Numbered from the stretch's first letter, positions 1 to 7,227 are shown. The stretch: DNA of 7,840 nucleotides from Opitutales bacterium (GCA_021772595.1 JAJFLS010000499.1:1-7840); one strand, 5' to 3'. Numbers and translations: made by a program. Notes: a model not told the origin generated them from the sequence alone.

Positions 1-1741
1 TACTTGGGCCGTTTCGACAGTCGCATTCATGAGGCTCCTTGCCACAAACGCAAACTAGCTCTTTAGTTAGTTCATCCAAGAGGCTTTCTGTAGTCGCCAA
101 ATCCAGTCCGGCTATAAAGCTCTTCACGAAGTAGCGCTCGCCTATCGCACCCTCACGTAAATCTCGGTGCCCTGGGTAAAGGTCTGCACAGACCCGAAAG
201 AAGTCAGCAAGGTAGGCTAGGTCGAATTTTTCCGAGCCTAGTGCTTCTATGGTTTCAGCTACGATTTTGAGTGAAGTAAAACTGGCCTCCGAAATAAGAA
301 TATCCAAGTCAGAGTGGCGGTCATCGTTAACGATATCTAGCAAACACCAATTCGCTAACCGTCGAGTGTTCTCGCTCTTACCAGGTGCTATAACAAGTTG
401 ATGCAACTCTTCTCTTAGTAGCTCGATTGCTGATGATCCTGCCAAAAGTTCAAGGATCATATCCCGCAAGTGTCCGTCACTTCCGGATACGAGAAGCGGT
501 CTGATTTCCTCCACGACTTCCGGGGTGAAGAAGCCAGCTACACTGAACCGACGCCAGAAATCCCCCCTTCGAAAGTGTGGGTCTTCGGTTTCAATGTCTT
601 TTAGTCGCTTTATGAGCTGACTCTTTGATGATTGTTCAAGCTGGGATGGATCGCCGTTCGCAAGCACAGCATAAGGGTCAAGTTCGATAGCGGACTCTTG
701 AGTGGTTTTGCTACCGAGCGCTGCCATCCAGCCCAATAGACCTCGTAGTTCATCCCGGACTGTGGAGTTTGGTGCGATAATAGGGAGGCACTTGGGCAAG
801 GTTAGAGGGTCCGCTGAATTTGCTATCCGTTTACTGAGAAAGTCGGCTGCACAGTATTCAGCGACAATTTTGTGAACCCATCGATGTTGGTCGGCAATGT
901 CTCCCGGTTTGAACAGCTGGGTTGCGAGGATGCCATCAGCTGCAGTGGTTTCGTCAAATAGTGACCCAAGCAATGGATACATCCGATTCTCGGAGGCTTC
1001 GCTGATACAGACTCCTTCCGCACCAGACAACAAGAGCTTGGTGAAAACTTCGGACGATAGGCTAACTTTTTGAGCGGCCGAAAGCGTCGAATTGGTTCTC
1101 TTTACCTTGGGGTTTGCTTCCTTCGCTAGGCGTTCGACCGCTTGTGCGAAGATTGATCGTTTGTCGGTGAAGTGTCTTTCGCTCTCAATATAGGCGTCAG
1201 CAAACAGTTTCAGAAACTGAGGATTCGGGAGAAGCATTTCTAAGTCAAACCGAGCTACCTCGGCCTGGAAGGCTGCGAAGTCTTCTCCCGGCACATGGTG
1301 ATCAAAGATTGCCCGCTGTTCCGCTTCATCAAACTCACATAGCCTAACCACTACAGGTGGTTGTCCGAAAAATTCGTTGAAAGCGTTTGTTGCAGCGTTG
1401 TCCCACTCGCTGGATCGGCTCGCCAAGTAAACGTGTGTTGGGTTGGAAGCTTCAGCTTGGCTCAAGAGTTTGAAGATACCGGAGGCGTCGACTTTTGCCA
1501 ACTCGTCGAATGCGTCGATCACTAGAGGTATATTATTTACCTTTGTTCTCGCGTATCCGAATTTGCTCGCAGTGACAGCCGTCGTACTCAGCTGCTGGGC
1601 AAGACTCCCCATCAGTTCAGTTTTCCCACCACCGGGTTCGGCCAATACCACGACATAATTGGAAGCAGCAATCAACTCTGTTTCTGAGTATGTCCTATCA
1701 GCACTTGAGAGGCTTCTTGAGAGGTAGAAAGTTGAACTCAT
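1..1741 (-). CDS. STAND/NACHT-like P-loop NTPase, 3' part beyond the window
   Basis: The frame is open from an ATG at 1741 to the left edge (580 codons; C-terminus missing). Seen: Walker A AEPGGGKTEL at residues 34-43, Walker B LVIDAFDEL at 73-81, a sensor-like LASRSSEW at 106-113, an NPQFLKLF segment near 173-180 resembling the GxP region of STAND proteins, and HRWVHKIVAEYCAADFL at 286-302. The last matches the conserved winged-helix H...EYLAA motif of bacterial NACHT-type proteins. From about 330 on it is helical and leucine-rich, as in STAND sensor regions, and ends in CxC-x6-CxC at 564-575. In this class, ligand sensing drives ATP-dependent oligomerisation and activates an effector; many act in phage defence. 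Only about 33 residues precede the P-loop, so an effector would have to lie C-terminally or in another gene. The start is the only ATG/GTG/TTG in frame after the stop at 1883-1885; no Shine-Dalgarno is visible. Class is confident; antiphage role is inferred. Confidence 0.88.
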   Translation of the reverse strand, partial: MSSTFYLSRSLSSADRTYSETELIAASNYVVVLAEPGGGKTELMGSLAQQLSTTAVTASKFGYARTKVNNIPLVIDAFDELAKVDASGIFKLLSQAEASNPTHVYLASRSSEWDNAATNAFNEFFGQPPVVVRLCEFDEAEQRAIFDHHVPGEDFAAFQAEVARFDLEMLLPNPQFLKLFADAYIESERHFTDKRSIFAQAVERLAKEANPKVKRTNSTLSAAQKVSLSSEVFTKLLLSGAEGVCISEASENRMYPLLGSLFDETTAADGILATQLFKPGDIADQHRWVHKIVAEYCAADFLSKRIANSADPLTLPKCLPIIAPNSTVRDELRGLLGWMAALGSKTTQESAIELDPYAVLANGDPSQLEQSSKSQLIKRLKDIETEDPHFRRGDFWRRFSVAGFFTPEVVEEIRPLLVSGSDGHLRDMILELLAGSSAIELLREELHQLVIAPGKSENTRRLANWCLLDIVNDDRHSDLDILISEASFTSLKIVAETIEALGSEKFDLAYLADFFRVCADLYPGHRDLREGAIGERYFVKSFIAGLDLATTESLLDELTKELVCVCGKEPHECDCRNGPS

Positions 1742-1959
1742 TTGTGGAGGGATGGGAGAGAAACAGGGACTGCCTTTGCTTTTGGATATCGTTCGCTTTA
1801 TCTCCGTATATTGTTCAAAATCGTTGTATCCATAACCTTGTGATGCGAAGCAAAGGATAAAGATTGAATTATGAGGTATGAGTTAAGCTAGGGTCTTGTT
1901 GATGGTGACTTCGCAGTTTGTGTCGTGGTGGCGGATGGAATGGTGAAGAGTGTGGCGAA
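1742..1959. other. Intergenic leader of the STAND NTPase gene
   Basis: This gap separates the NTPase start from the SPFH-like remnant. The sequence just before the ATG is pyrimidine-rich on the minus strand (CCCATCCCTCCACAA), the opposite of a Shine-Dalgarno. The NTPase frame stays open for 47 codons upstream of the ATG, back to a stop at 1883-1885, but has no usual start codon there. A tiny separate frame (minus, 1833-1798) would encode MDTTILNNIRR. The stretch 1867-1887 is 7-bp periodic. I see no convincing sigma-70 promoter. Confidence 0.5.
1867..1887. repeat. Decayed heptanucleotide array (3 units)
   Basis: On the plus strand three consecutive 7-mers can be read: AATTATG, AGGTATG and AGTTAAG. 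They share the A(A/G)(T/G)TA(T/A)G pattern. Being diverged and only three units long, the array is weak on its own. It is listed because clearer 7-bp arrays sit in the other two gaps of this window. Confidence 0.4.
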
Positions 1960-2280
1960 TTAGGCGTTCAGTATTAGGTTGGGAGTTTCTGCGTTTTGTC
2001 CGCCGGCTAGGATTAGCTTTCCCTCGCTTTTTAGGGTGGCTTGCAGGTCGAGCAGTTGGAAGAGAATGTTGGATACATCTTCGTTCTCCCGGATTTTCGA
2101 GAGGGCCTCTCCGACGATCTTGGGACGGACGGCTTGCGCTTGGCCGAGGCGCATGGAGGCTTCCTTTTCTGCGTTGGAGCGGATGATGGCGACTTCGTTG
2201 AGGTTGCCTAGGGAGTAGCTCGTCCAGTAGTCGCGATGGCGTTGCGATGTTCGATTATGTGGAAGCAGGTAGTTCTTCAT
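1960..2280 (-). pseudogene. C-terminal remnant of an SPFH/Band 7-like protein
   Basis: The 106-residue frame resembles the C-terminal end of bacterial SPFH (stomatin/prohibitin-like) proteins. Residues about 27-62 (NEVAIIRSNAEKEAS, then RLGQAQAVRPKIVGEAL) match the charged helical tail rich in NAEKEA and RPxIVGEAL. They are followed by a helix with LFQLLDLQ (73-80) and a short GKLILAGGQN strand, the usual end of such proteins. Family members normally have a band-7 domain of some 200 residues in front, and none is present here. Upstream the frame closes within seven codons (stop at 2299-2301). The first 26 bases overlap the end of the DUF1016 nuclease gene, so the 5' part was probably lost when that gene arrived. 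It could still be translated by coupling from the nuclease stop, but a decayed gene end is more likely. Family by recall of motifs; remnant status inferred. Confidence 0.6.
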
Positions 2281-3328
2281 CGGTTTGAAGCATTTGCTCT
2301 AGGGCCCTGGCGTCGGGGAGGGCGTCCTTGAGATTGTCGGGAAGGGTTTGCTTGAGAGTGTAGTCAGCGACGGCGATTGGTTTTGCGCTGTCGCGTAGGG
2401 CGTATTCGACGACGACCTTGTTTCGCTCTTTGCAAAGGAGGATGCCGATACTGGGGGCGTCTTGTTCGGAACTGAGTAGATCGTCTACGGCGCTGAGGTA
2501 GAATTGCATCTTGCCGGCGTATTCAGGTTTGAAGGAGTCGATCTTGAGTTCCACAACGACGTAGCAGTGGAGACGAGTGTGGTAGAAGAGGAGGTCTAGA
2601 AAATAGTCGGTATCGGCCACTTCGATACGGTATTGATTACCGATGAAGGCGAATCCGACTCCGAGTTCGAGGAGAAGGTGGCGAAGCTGCTCGATGAGCT
2701 GTTGCTCGAGCTTGCGTTCATGCAGTTGATCTTGGACGTCGAGGAATTCGAGGTTGTAGCGGTCCTTTACTAGTTCGCGGGCGAGATCGGATTGGGGCTT
2801 CGGGAGAGTCAGGGAGAAGTTGTTGCTCTGATTGGCGGCGCGAAGGTGGAGTTGGCTCTCGATTTGGTGGGCGAGAACATTGCGCGACCAACCGTTTTCG
2901 ATCGTTTTTAGAGCGTAGAAGAGACGCTTCTTAGGGGTGTCGAGCTTTTCTAGGAGTGTCAGATTGGACCCCCAGGGGATTTGTGCAATGGTCTGTTGCA
3001 CGATTGCCTGATCGGGCCAGGCGATGGCGAATTTCCGCATGTATTTCAAGTTGCGAGGAGAGAAGCCGGTCATCTCGGGAAATTCGTCTTTAAGGTCCCT
3101 GGAGAGGCGATCGATAACGGATTTGCCCCATCCCTCCGTCTCTTGCCGCTTTACGATGATTTGCCCGATATCCCAGTAAAGTGTCACGAGCTCGCGATTG
3201 ACCGCGAGCTGGGCTTTGACACGAGCCGTTTGAATGCGGGATTTGAGATGCGACAGCAGGCCGCGGTAGTCGCTCGGGGAAGATTTGTGGGAGGTTGTCT
3301 CGATGGGGCTGTCGGAGGTGCTAGGCAT
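2255..3328 (-). CDS. DUF1016/YhcG-family PD-(D/E)XK nuclease
   Basis: The protein has 357 residues, close to E. coli YhcG and other DUF1016 proteins, so it appears full length. Residues about 21-165 form the helical DUF1016 N-terminal domain: AVNRELVTLYWDIGQII at 42-58, then GWGKSVIDRLSRDL and GFSPRNLKYMRKF. Residues about 185-345 form the PD-(D/E)XK nuclease domain. It contains FAFIGNQYRIEV, then DYFLDLLFYH with candidate metal ligand D245, VVVELKIDSFKPEY with the E260-x-K262 motif, and GKMQFYLSAVDD with Q275. The catalytic residues are therefore intact. The family is widespread, horizontally mobile and often near restriction-modification genes, but the substrate is not established and no methylase or helicase is seen here. 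The ATG at 3328 is directly preceded in frame by TAA (3329-3331), which fixes the earliest start; no Shine-Dalgarno is visible. The 3' end overlaps the SPFH-like remnant by 26 bp. Confidence 0.93.
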   Translation of the reverse strand: MPSTSDSPIETTSHKSSPSDYRGLLSHLKSRIQTARVKAQLAVNRELVTLYWDIGQIIVKRQETEGWGKSVIDRLSRDLKDEFPEMTGFSPRNLKYMRKFAIAWPDQAIVQQTIAQIPWGSNLTLLEKLDTPKKRLFYALKTIENGWSRNVLAHQIESQLHLRAANQSNNFSLTLPKPQSDLARELVKDRYNLEFLDVQDQLHERKLEQQLIEQLRHLLLELGVGFAFIGNQYRIEVADTDYFLDLLFYHTRLHCYVVVELKIDSFKPEYAGKMQFYLSAVDDLLSSEQDAPSIGILLCKERNKVVVEYALRDSAKPIAVADYTLKQTLPDNLKDALPDARALEQMLQTDEELPAST

Positions 3329-3489
3329 TTAGGAGTTGTTTTGTGGAGCGGAGAAAGCGGCGGGATCGAGCGAGAGTTGGGGATATGCTCTCGGTCTGCG
3401 ATTACCTAGGAATGCGATGACCTTGTTTGTGAAGGACTGCAGATCTGAATCAGGCATGACGAAAGAGTGGACGATACGGTAAGCAGAAG

Positions 3490-3616
3490 CTGATCCTGGT
3501 GAGGAACTTGCAAAAGCCAATGATTTTCTTGGGGAGGCTTTGGGGAGAAACCCGGAGGGATTTGAATTGGGAATGGTGAATGGTGAATGTGGAGTTGGGA
3601 CGAAGCGTTGGCGGAG
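3490..3616 (+). repeat. Dispersed repeat, copy A (decayed 3' end of a gene plus heptamer array)
   Basis: This stretch aligns with 7228-7347 in the same orientation. The first 69 bp (3490-3558 against 7228-7296) align without gaps, with about 51 identities counted by eye. The 7-mer arrays then follow in register, with copy A one unit longer, and the next 17 bp (3600-3616) match at 13 positions. On the plus strand the shared part reads DPGEELAKANDFLGEALGRN, then PEG. Several differences from copy B are synonymous third-base changes at leucine codons, so the ancestor was probably the 3' end of a protein gene. Copy A has an in-frame TAA at 3480-3482 and no evident start, so it is dead. I do not recognise the protein family. 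Confidence 0.7.
3565..3599. repeat. Heptanucleotide array, 5 degenerate units
   Basis: Consecutive 7-mers on the plus strand are AATTGGG, AATGGTG, AATGGTG, AATGTGG and AGTTGGG. Units two and three are identical. The array begins at the position equivalent to the AATTAGG array of the sister repeat at 7303 and is one unit longer. Slippage or unequal exchange by whole 7-bp units explains the length difference. Confidence 0.7.
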
Positions 3617-3686
3617 ATTGCGAAGCAATGTTGAATTTGGAATGGCTGGTGAAGACGGAAGTGGGATTTATCGAAGCGGGCTGTTC

Positions 3687-3712
3687 TCCGTACCTCTGTG
3701 AACTCCGTGGTT
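3687..3712. repeat. Short 9-bp-type repeat (TCYGTGRNY-like)
   Basis: Three adjoining units on the plus strand read TCCGTACC, TCTGTGAAC and TCCGTGGTT. On the minus strand this gives the ACCACGGAGTTCACAGAGG type of sequence, which I recall as common in the intergenic regions of environmental bacteria. It has no evident function here. Confidence 0.4.
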
Positions 3713-3798
3713 GAATCTAAAAACCTGAACACCTACAACTTAAACCCCTTCTCCCTCTCAGGCTGGAAGCGCTGAGCTACTTTTGAGCGGTTTGGTCT

Positions 3799-3822
3799 GA
3801 TCGACGTTCCGCTGAACGGATC
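3799..3822. other. Small hairpin downstream of the membrane-protein gene
   Basis: CGTTC (3805-3809) and GAACG (3814-3818) form a 5-bp stem around a CGCT loop. Outer GATC copies at 3799-3802 and 3819-3822 could extend it across a 2-nt bulge. It lies 17 bp past the stop codon of the large minus-strand gene, where a terminator would sit. It lacks a U tract and the stem is short, so termination is only a possibility. Confidence 0.25.
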
Positions 3823-3838
3823 TGCTACGTGATCGGGT

Positions 3839-6800
3839 TTACATAAATCCGAACAGAGCCTGAAACAAGATGCTCAGTATTCCGAGAAGACCGGTTGGGA
3901 TCAACATGGCGAGGACTGCCGGGTCTTGAAACCAGCGCGCGTAAGCTCCGCGCCGTTCCTCTTCGATTCTGCGTTTGATTTCTAGCAATCCAATCTTCCG
4001 CACTTTGGGCGCGGGCTCCGTCGATGTTTCGGAGGCGATGTCTCTTTCGGTCTCTCGCAAGTTGTCGCCTAACGCATCAAGGGCGCTCTTTTTGATGTTG
4101 GCAGCGGAACGGCGCAGGATGACCCAGCCGATCGTAGATAGCACCATGTTGCCCACGAATATAAACAACAAAGCGGTCGGCCAGCTCCAGTTGTCGAAGC
4201 GACTATTGCGTGCCACTAGCATAACGAACTGGATAAGGAATGGGAGAAGAACGAGTTTCCCTGTTTCCTGAGTCTTCACCGCCGCGAATTGAACATCAAG
4301 GTACCCTTCCAAATCGTCTTCGCGTACTTTGAGTTCATCCTCGTGCTTTTCCCGCAGAGTTTTTGGCCAAACTGTGAATGGCTCGCCGATGCGGTTGAGC
4401 ATTTGAGCTGCTAGAAACACCGCGTCCAAGACGTAGAAGACCAACGCCAACCAGACAAAGATGGATGTAAAGAGGATGACCTTATCAATGACGAAGGCGG
4501 ACGTGCCACGAATGTGGGTGTCGAGCGGCATTCCCGCCGATTGCATTAGACCCATGGCGAGGCAAAAATAGATCGAAGCTCCAATTGCTGCTCTCGCATA
4601 GCGAGCGTCCAATGTACCTTTTATTAGGTAGGATTTGAAGACTTCAACTGCATCGATCGCGATTAAAGGACCGGCCCCTGCTCGCTGAATTAGTTGAGGC
4701 CATGACTGTTTGAATACGCGTTGATACGTATTCGTTTTGTCGCTGTTGGCTTCGGGCTGCGGCCCCTGATCCGTTCCGAGCTGGTATTCCTCCTCCAATC
4801 GGTGACGGTGCGCCAAGTGTCGGTTCCACGACCACACTAACATCCATACAACGACGAAGATGATTAGAAGCCGAAGTAATTCAGTGGGCCAAATGCTGAC
4901 GCCTTCGATCCAGCTCCATGGCTCGCCTCCCGCTTGTGTGCTCAATTCAGTTGCCGCTAGTCTGAAAACGACAAGTGAAAACAGCGCCCCCAAAAGGAAG
5001 TATCCGATCCAGCCCGTTTTTGCCTGGAATAAGTTGCGGCAACCACTGCGGAAATTCACACAAAGAATCGTTGCGCCCAGGCCACAGGCGAAAGTGAATA
5101 GAATAACGGGTAGAAAATTGATTTTAGGTGTATCGCTCGTATCGGGTTTATTGTCGGTCGTTTCCTCCTCGTTTTCGTTTGAGCTTTCCTGGGATTCTTG
5201 AACTGCGGGTTCGAGTTCCACGGGGCCGAGCCTGCCTATTTCGTAGATGGCGGGAAGGAGGTCTGGCTTATCGTAAGGATTACCAGTGGCCATTTTTATT
5301 GCCGCGATACAGGCATTGAACACGGCCACTTGGTAAACGTCTCGGAACGGAGCTAAATTCGTATCGTTGTCGGCACTGTCTGGCGCCTTGACGTCGTGAG
5401 CGGAAGCTACCACCAGATTGCGCGTGAGTTTGAAATGAGACGGGTGCCATAGGCGGGCGTCCAAGTCGGTGGTAAAGAACAATGCTTCCTCGAATCGCGA
5501 GCGAAGCGATCGCAGCAGGATGAGCTTGTCATAGATATCGCCGCCGAGAATCCCGACTGCTTTGACTGGTTTATCCTTTGTTCTTCGCGCTAGCTGATCT
5601 GCCAGACGTTCTGTGTAATCGAGTTGGGATTCGCCGAACGCTGGAGCTGACTTTTTGTTCAGGGCGTTGGCCAGTATTTGTTCCCCTGATAGAGAACCAT
5701 TGTTAGTATTGACTGAGTCGTTTCCCTCGGAGCCTTTGTGTGTATCCAATCCCTTGAGATATCGGGCGATGATGAGGTTTTTGGTAGACGTATTGGGTTT
5801 GGCTGCAATTTCTTTCAGTTTGCTCGATGTTTTGCTCTGATTGGATTGAATGCCTTCGTCGCGAATTTCTTCGCGAAAGCTTTCCAGAGAGGCTTGGAAT
5901 GCCATCGGCAGCGAGCGCCCGTAGGCAGTGTCGGCCTCTGCAAGGATGAGTATTCGATCCTGGTCGGCCTCGTCGGATTTGAGATTAACGCGACGCAGGT
6001 CTAGTTCCCGTACGAGTAGATCTGTCAGTTGATCATCCGGCGCGATGAAGTTTTCAAAGTATATCCGATTCTGGCTCGTGTCGGATAGTTGCTCTCGCAA
6101 GCGCGCGTTCATATTACTTCGAGCATCTTGCCAGTCATCGTTCGAATCCAATCCGAGCAACACATCCGGCGCGGTGGCCTGTGGAGAAAAGATGTGAAGA
6201 CGATTAGATAATATTATGTTGCAGGGATCATTGGTCTTGGCGTCTTTTTTGAGCGCCATTTTTTTCAATAAGTCGGAGGAGCGTGGGCCGACAATATAGG
6301 GGCCAATGCACCGTTCAGGTTTATTGTCGATCGATGTGAGCTCTTTTCGAAGGTAGGCTAGTCGGCAGAGCGGCTCGTTGCCCAACCACTCTTCTGGTAG
6401 CCAAATCGTTAATACACTTACAACATTGGTTTTCGTTTCAGCGGTAAACCACTCGAACGGGACGTCCATGACTTTATGTCCTTCGTGATGGTCGGAGTCC
6501 GTTTCTTCTGAATGATTTTTGTCTTGGGATTCTTCGGTTTTAATGGACGGAGAATTTTCTTCGACAGCGTTGAAATGAGCGTGCATTTCTTCAGAGCTTG
6601 GCGAAGGCAGCTTTACAAAACCCAAATGGTCTCGGTTTTCAGGTAGGCAGCGTTGGTTCGCCAAGGCCATCTGGATGCTGTAGCGCAAACGCAGACGCGT
6701 TTCCACGTCGTTGGGAAATGGGGTTCCGGGTATTGGCACCACTAGCAAACAGACTTGGCGGTTTTTATCCTCCAATTTCTGTTGGATCGTTTCCTGAAGG

Positions 6801-7036
6801 TTCGAAACTTGATGTTCCTTAGGGTCGTGCGCCTTTGCTGCCTGCACCGCTTGAAGAGGATCCTCCCATAGTCGAGAGGTGACATCCTGTTCACTGGATG
6901 CGGGCCGAGCCAGAGAGCCTTTGATGTCAATCTTCGGCATTGACAGCTTGTCATTAAATGTGAACCAGCCCAGCCCCATTGTGGCCAACATCAGGGTAAA
7001 CGTTATAGTGCTCGTCAGTTTATGGTCAGTGTGCAT
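3839..7036 (-). CDS. Large multipass membrane protein with a periplasmic-binding-like sensor domain, function unknown
   Basis: This is a complete 1065-residue protein. A hydrophobic segment at about residues 8-26 is an uncleaved anchor or signal. Residues about 30-640 are soluble and presumably periplasmic. They hold strand-helix units like a type I periplasmic-binding fold: CIGPYIVGPRSSDLL (243-256), IFSPQATAPDVLLGL (282-296), RILILAEADTAYGR (361-374), and AVGILGGDIYDKLILL (493-508), closely followed by ALFFTTDLDARLWHPS (518-533) and TRNLVVASAHDV. Acidic linkers lie at about 165-187 and 610-637. Membrane helices follow near 641-660, 674-694, 717-736, 813-831, 848-876, 926-942, 951-974 and 1040-1063, with charged loops between. 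No kinase, cyclase or nuclease motif is visible. The start fits a modest AAAGG seven bases before the ATG. I do not know a family name; a ligand-sensing membrane receptor is the inference. No gene shares an operon with it in the window. Confidence 0.85.
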   Translation of the reverse strand: MHTDHKLTSTITFTLMLATMGLGWFTFNDKLSMPKIDIKGSLARPASSEQDVTSRLWEDPLQAVQAAKAHDPKEHQVSNLQETIQQKLEDKNRQVCLLVVPIPGTPFPNDVETRLRLRYSIQMALANQRCLPENRDHLGFVKLPSPSSEEMHAHFNAVEENSPSIKTEESQDKNHSEETDSDHHEGHKVMDVPFEWFTAETKTNVVSVLTIWLPEEWLGNEPLCRLAYLRKELTSIDNKPERCIGPYIVGPRSSDLLKKMALKKDAKTNDPCNIILSNRLHIFSPQATAPDVLLGLDSNDDWQDARSNMNARLREQLSDTSQNRIYFENFIAPDDQLTDLLVRELDLRRVNLKSDEADQDRILILAEADTAYGRSLPMAFQASLESFREEIRDEGIQSNQSKTSSKLKEIAAKPNTSTKNLIIARYLKGLDTHKGSEGNDSVNTNNGSLSGEQILANALNKKSAPAFGESQLDYTERLADQLARRTKDKPVKAVGILGGDIYDKLILLRSLRSRFEEALFFTTDLDARLWHPSHFKLTRNLVVASAHDVKAPDSADNDTNLAPFRDVYQVAVFNACIAAIKMATGNPYDKPDLLPAIYEIGRLGPVELEPAVQESQESSNENEEETTDNKPDTSDTPKINFLPVILFTFACGLGATILCVNFRSGCRNLFQAKTGWIGYFLLGALFSLVVFRLAATELSTQAGGEPWSWIEGVSIWPTELLRLLIIFVVVWMLVWSWNRHLAHRHRLEEEYQLGTDQGPQPEANSDKTNTYQRVFKQSWPQLIQRAGAGPLIAIDAVEVFKSYLIKGTLDARYARAAIGASIYFCLAMGLMQSAGMPLDTHIRGTSAFVIDKVILFTSIFVWLALVFYVLDAVFLAAQMLNRIGEPFTVWPKTLREKHEDELKVREDDLEGYLDVQFAAVKTQETGKLVLLPFLIQFVMLVARNSRFDNWSWPTALLFIFVGNMVLSTIGWVILRRSAANIKKSALDALGDNLRETERDIASETSTEPAPKVRKIGLLEIKRRIEEERRGAYARWFQDPAVLAMLIPTGLLGILSILFQALFGFM

Positions 7037-7041
7037 TGCAG

Positions 7042-7047
7042 GACCTT
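7042..7047 (-). promoter_or_regulatory. Probable ribosome binding site of the large membrane protein
   Basis: On the minus strand the sequence GAAAGG lies close before the ATG at 7036, with TCCTGCA between its end and the start codon. It is a partial Shine-Dalgarno and is the only purine-rich ribosome-binding candidate at any gene start in this window. It supports the ATG at 7036 as the start. Confidence 0.45.
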
Positions 7048-7131
7048 TCTTTGATTTGTGCCGATGTGCTCACCCTTCGGATCTCGCATACGCGGGACTC
7101 ATCGTGCTCCGGCGCGTTCTTGGAATCGAGG

Positions 7132-7152
7132 ATGGAGCCGGTAGCGCTCCAT
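7132..7152. other. Perfect 7-bp inverted repeat (hairpin)
   Basis: ATGGAGC (7132-7138) and GCTCCAT (7146-7152) are exact reverse complements around a 7-base loop. The element lies about 100 bp upstream of the large membrane-protein gene, in its probable untranslated leader or promoter region. There is no adjoining T run on either strand, so it is not a standard terminator. It could be a protein-binding site, an RNA hairpin, or chance. Confidence 0.35.
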
Positions 7153-7227
7153 ATCCTGGATACGGGGAATTTGATTTTGGGTTTGGCCAGCATCGGAGAG
7201 GGGGAACTCAAATGATTGAACCGAACC

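Larger units (their letters stand above)
3329..3838. other. Gene-free gap between nuclease and membrane-protein genes
   Basis: About 510 bp with no gene I can support. Open frames on the minus strand here read through simple repeats and translate to low-complexity peptides rich in Ser, Pro and His. The gap holds a dispersed repeat (3490-3616) with a decayed coding signature on the plus strand, an embedded heptanucleotide array (3565-3599), a short 9-bp-type repeat (3687-3712) and a small hairpin (3799-3822). I see no convincing promoter for the nuclease gene and no U-tract terminator for the membrane-protein gene. Confidence 0.6.

Noticed and set aside
1771..1832. Possible sigma-70 promoter (TTGCTT and GATACA-like elements, minus strand) ahead of the NTPase
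   Set aside because: The -10 matches the consensus at only about half the positions, too weak to report as a feature.
1798..1833. Minus-strand 11-residue leader peptide (MDTTILNNIRR) upstream of the STAND NTPase
   Set aside because: Such short frames arise by chance; there is no attenuator structure, codon run or ribosome site to support it. Kept only as a possibility under the leader finding.
3329..3628. Minus-strand 99-codon frame directly ahead of the DUF1016 gene, same frame, separated only by TAA
   Set aside because: It reads through the heptanucleotide repeats and yields a low-complexity Ser/Pro/Phe peptide with no domain; the coding signature in this stretch is on the plus strand.
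3406..3732. Minus-strand 108-codon frame in the same gap
   Set aside because: Composed of translated repeats (IHHSPFPI and similar) in a different frame, with no ribosome site or recognisable domain.
3617..3838. Insertion-sequence remnant between the repeat and the membrane-protein gene
   Set aside because: No transposase-like peptide, terminal inverted repeats or target-site duplication could be found by eye.
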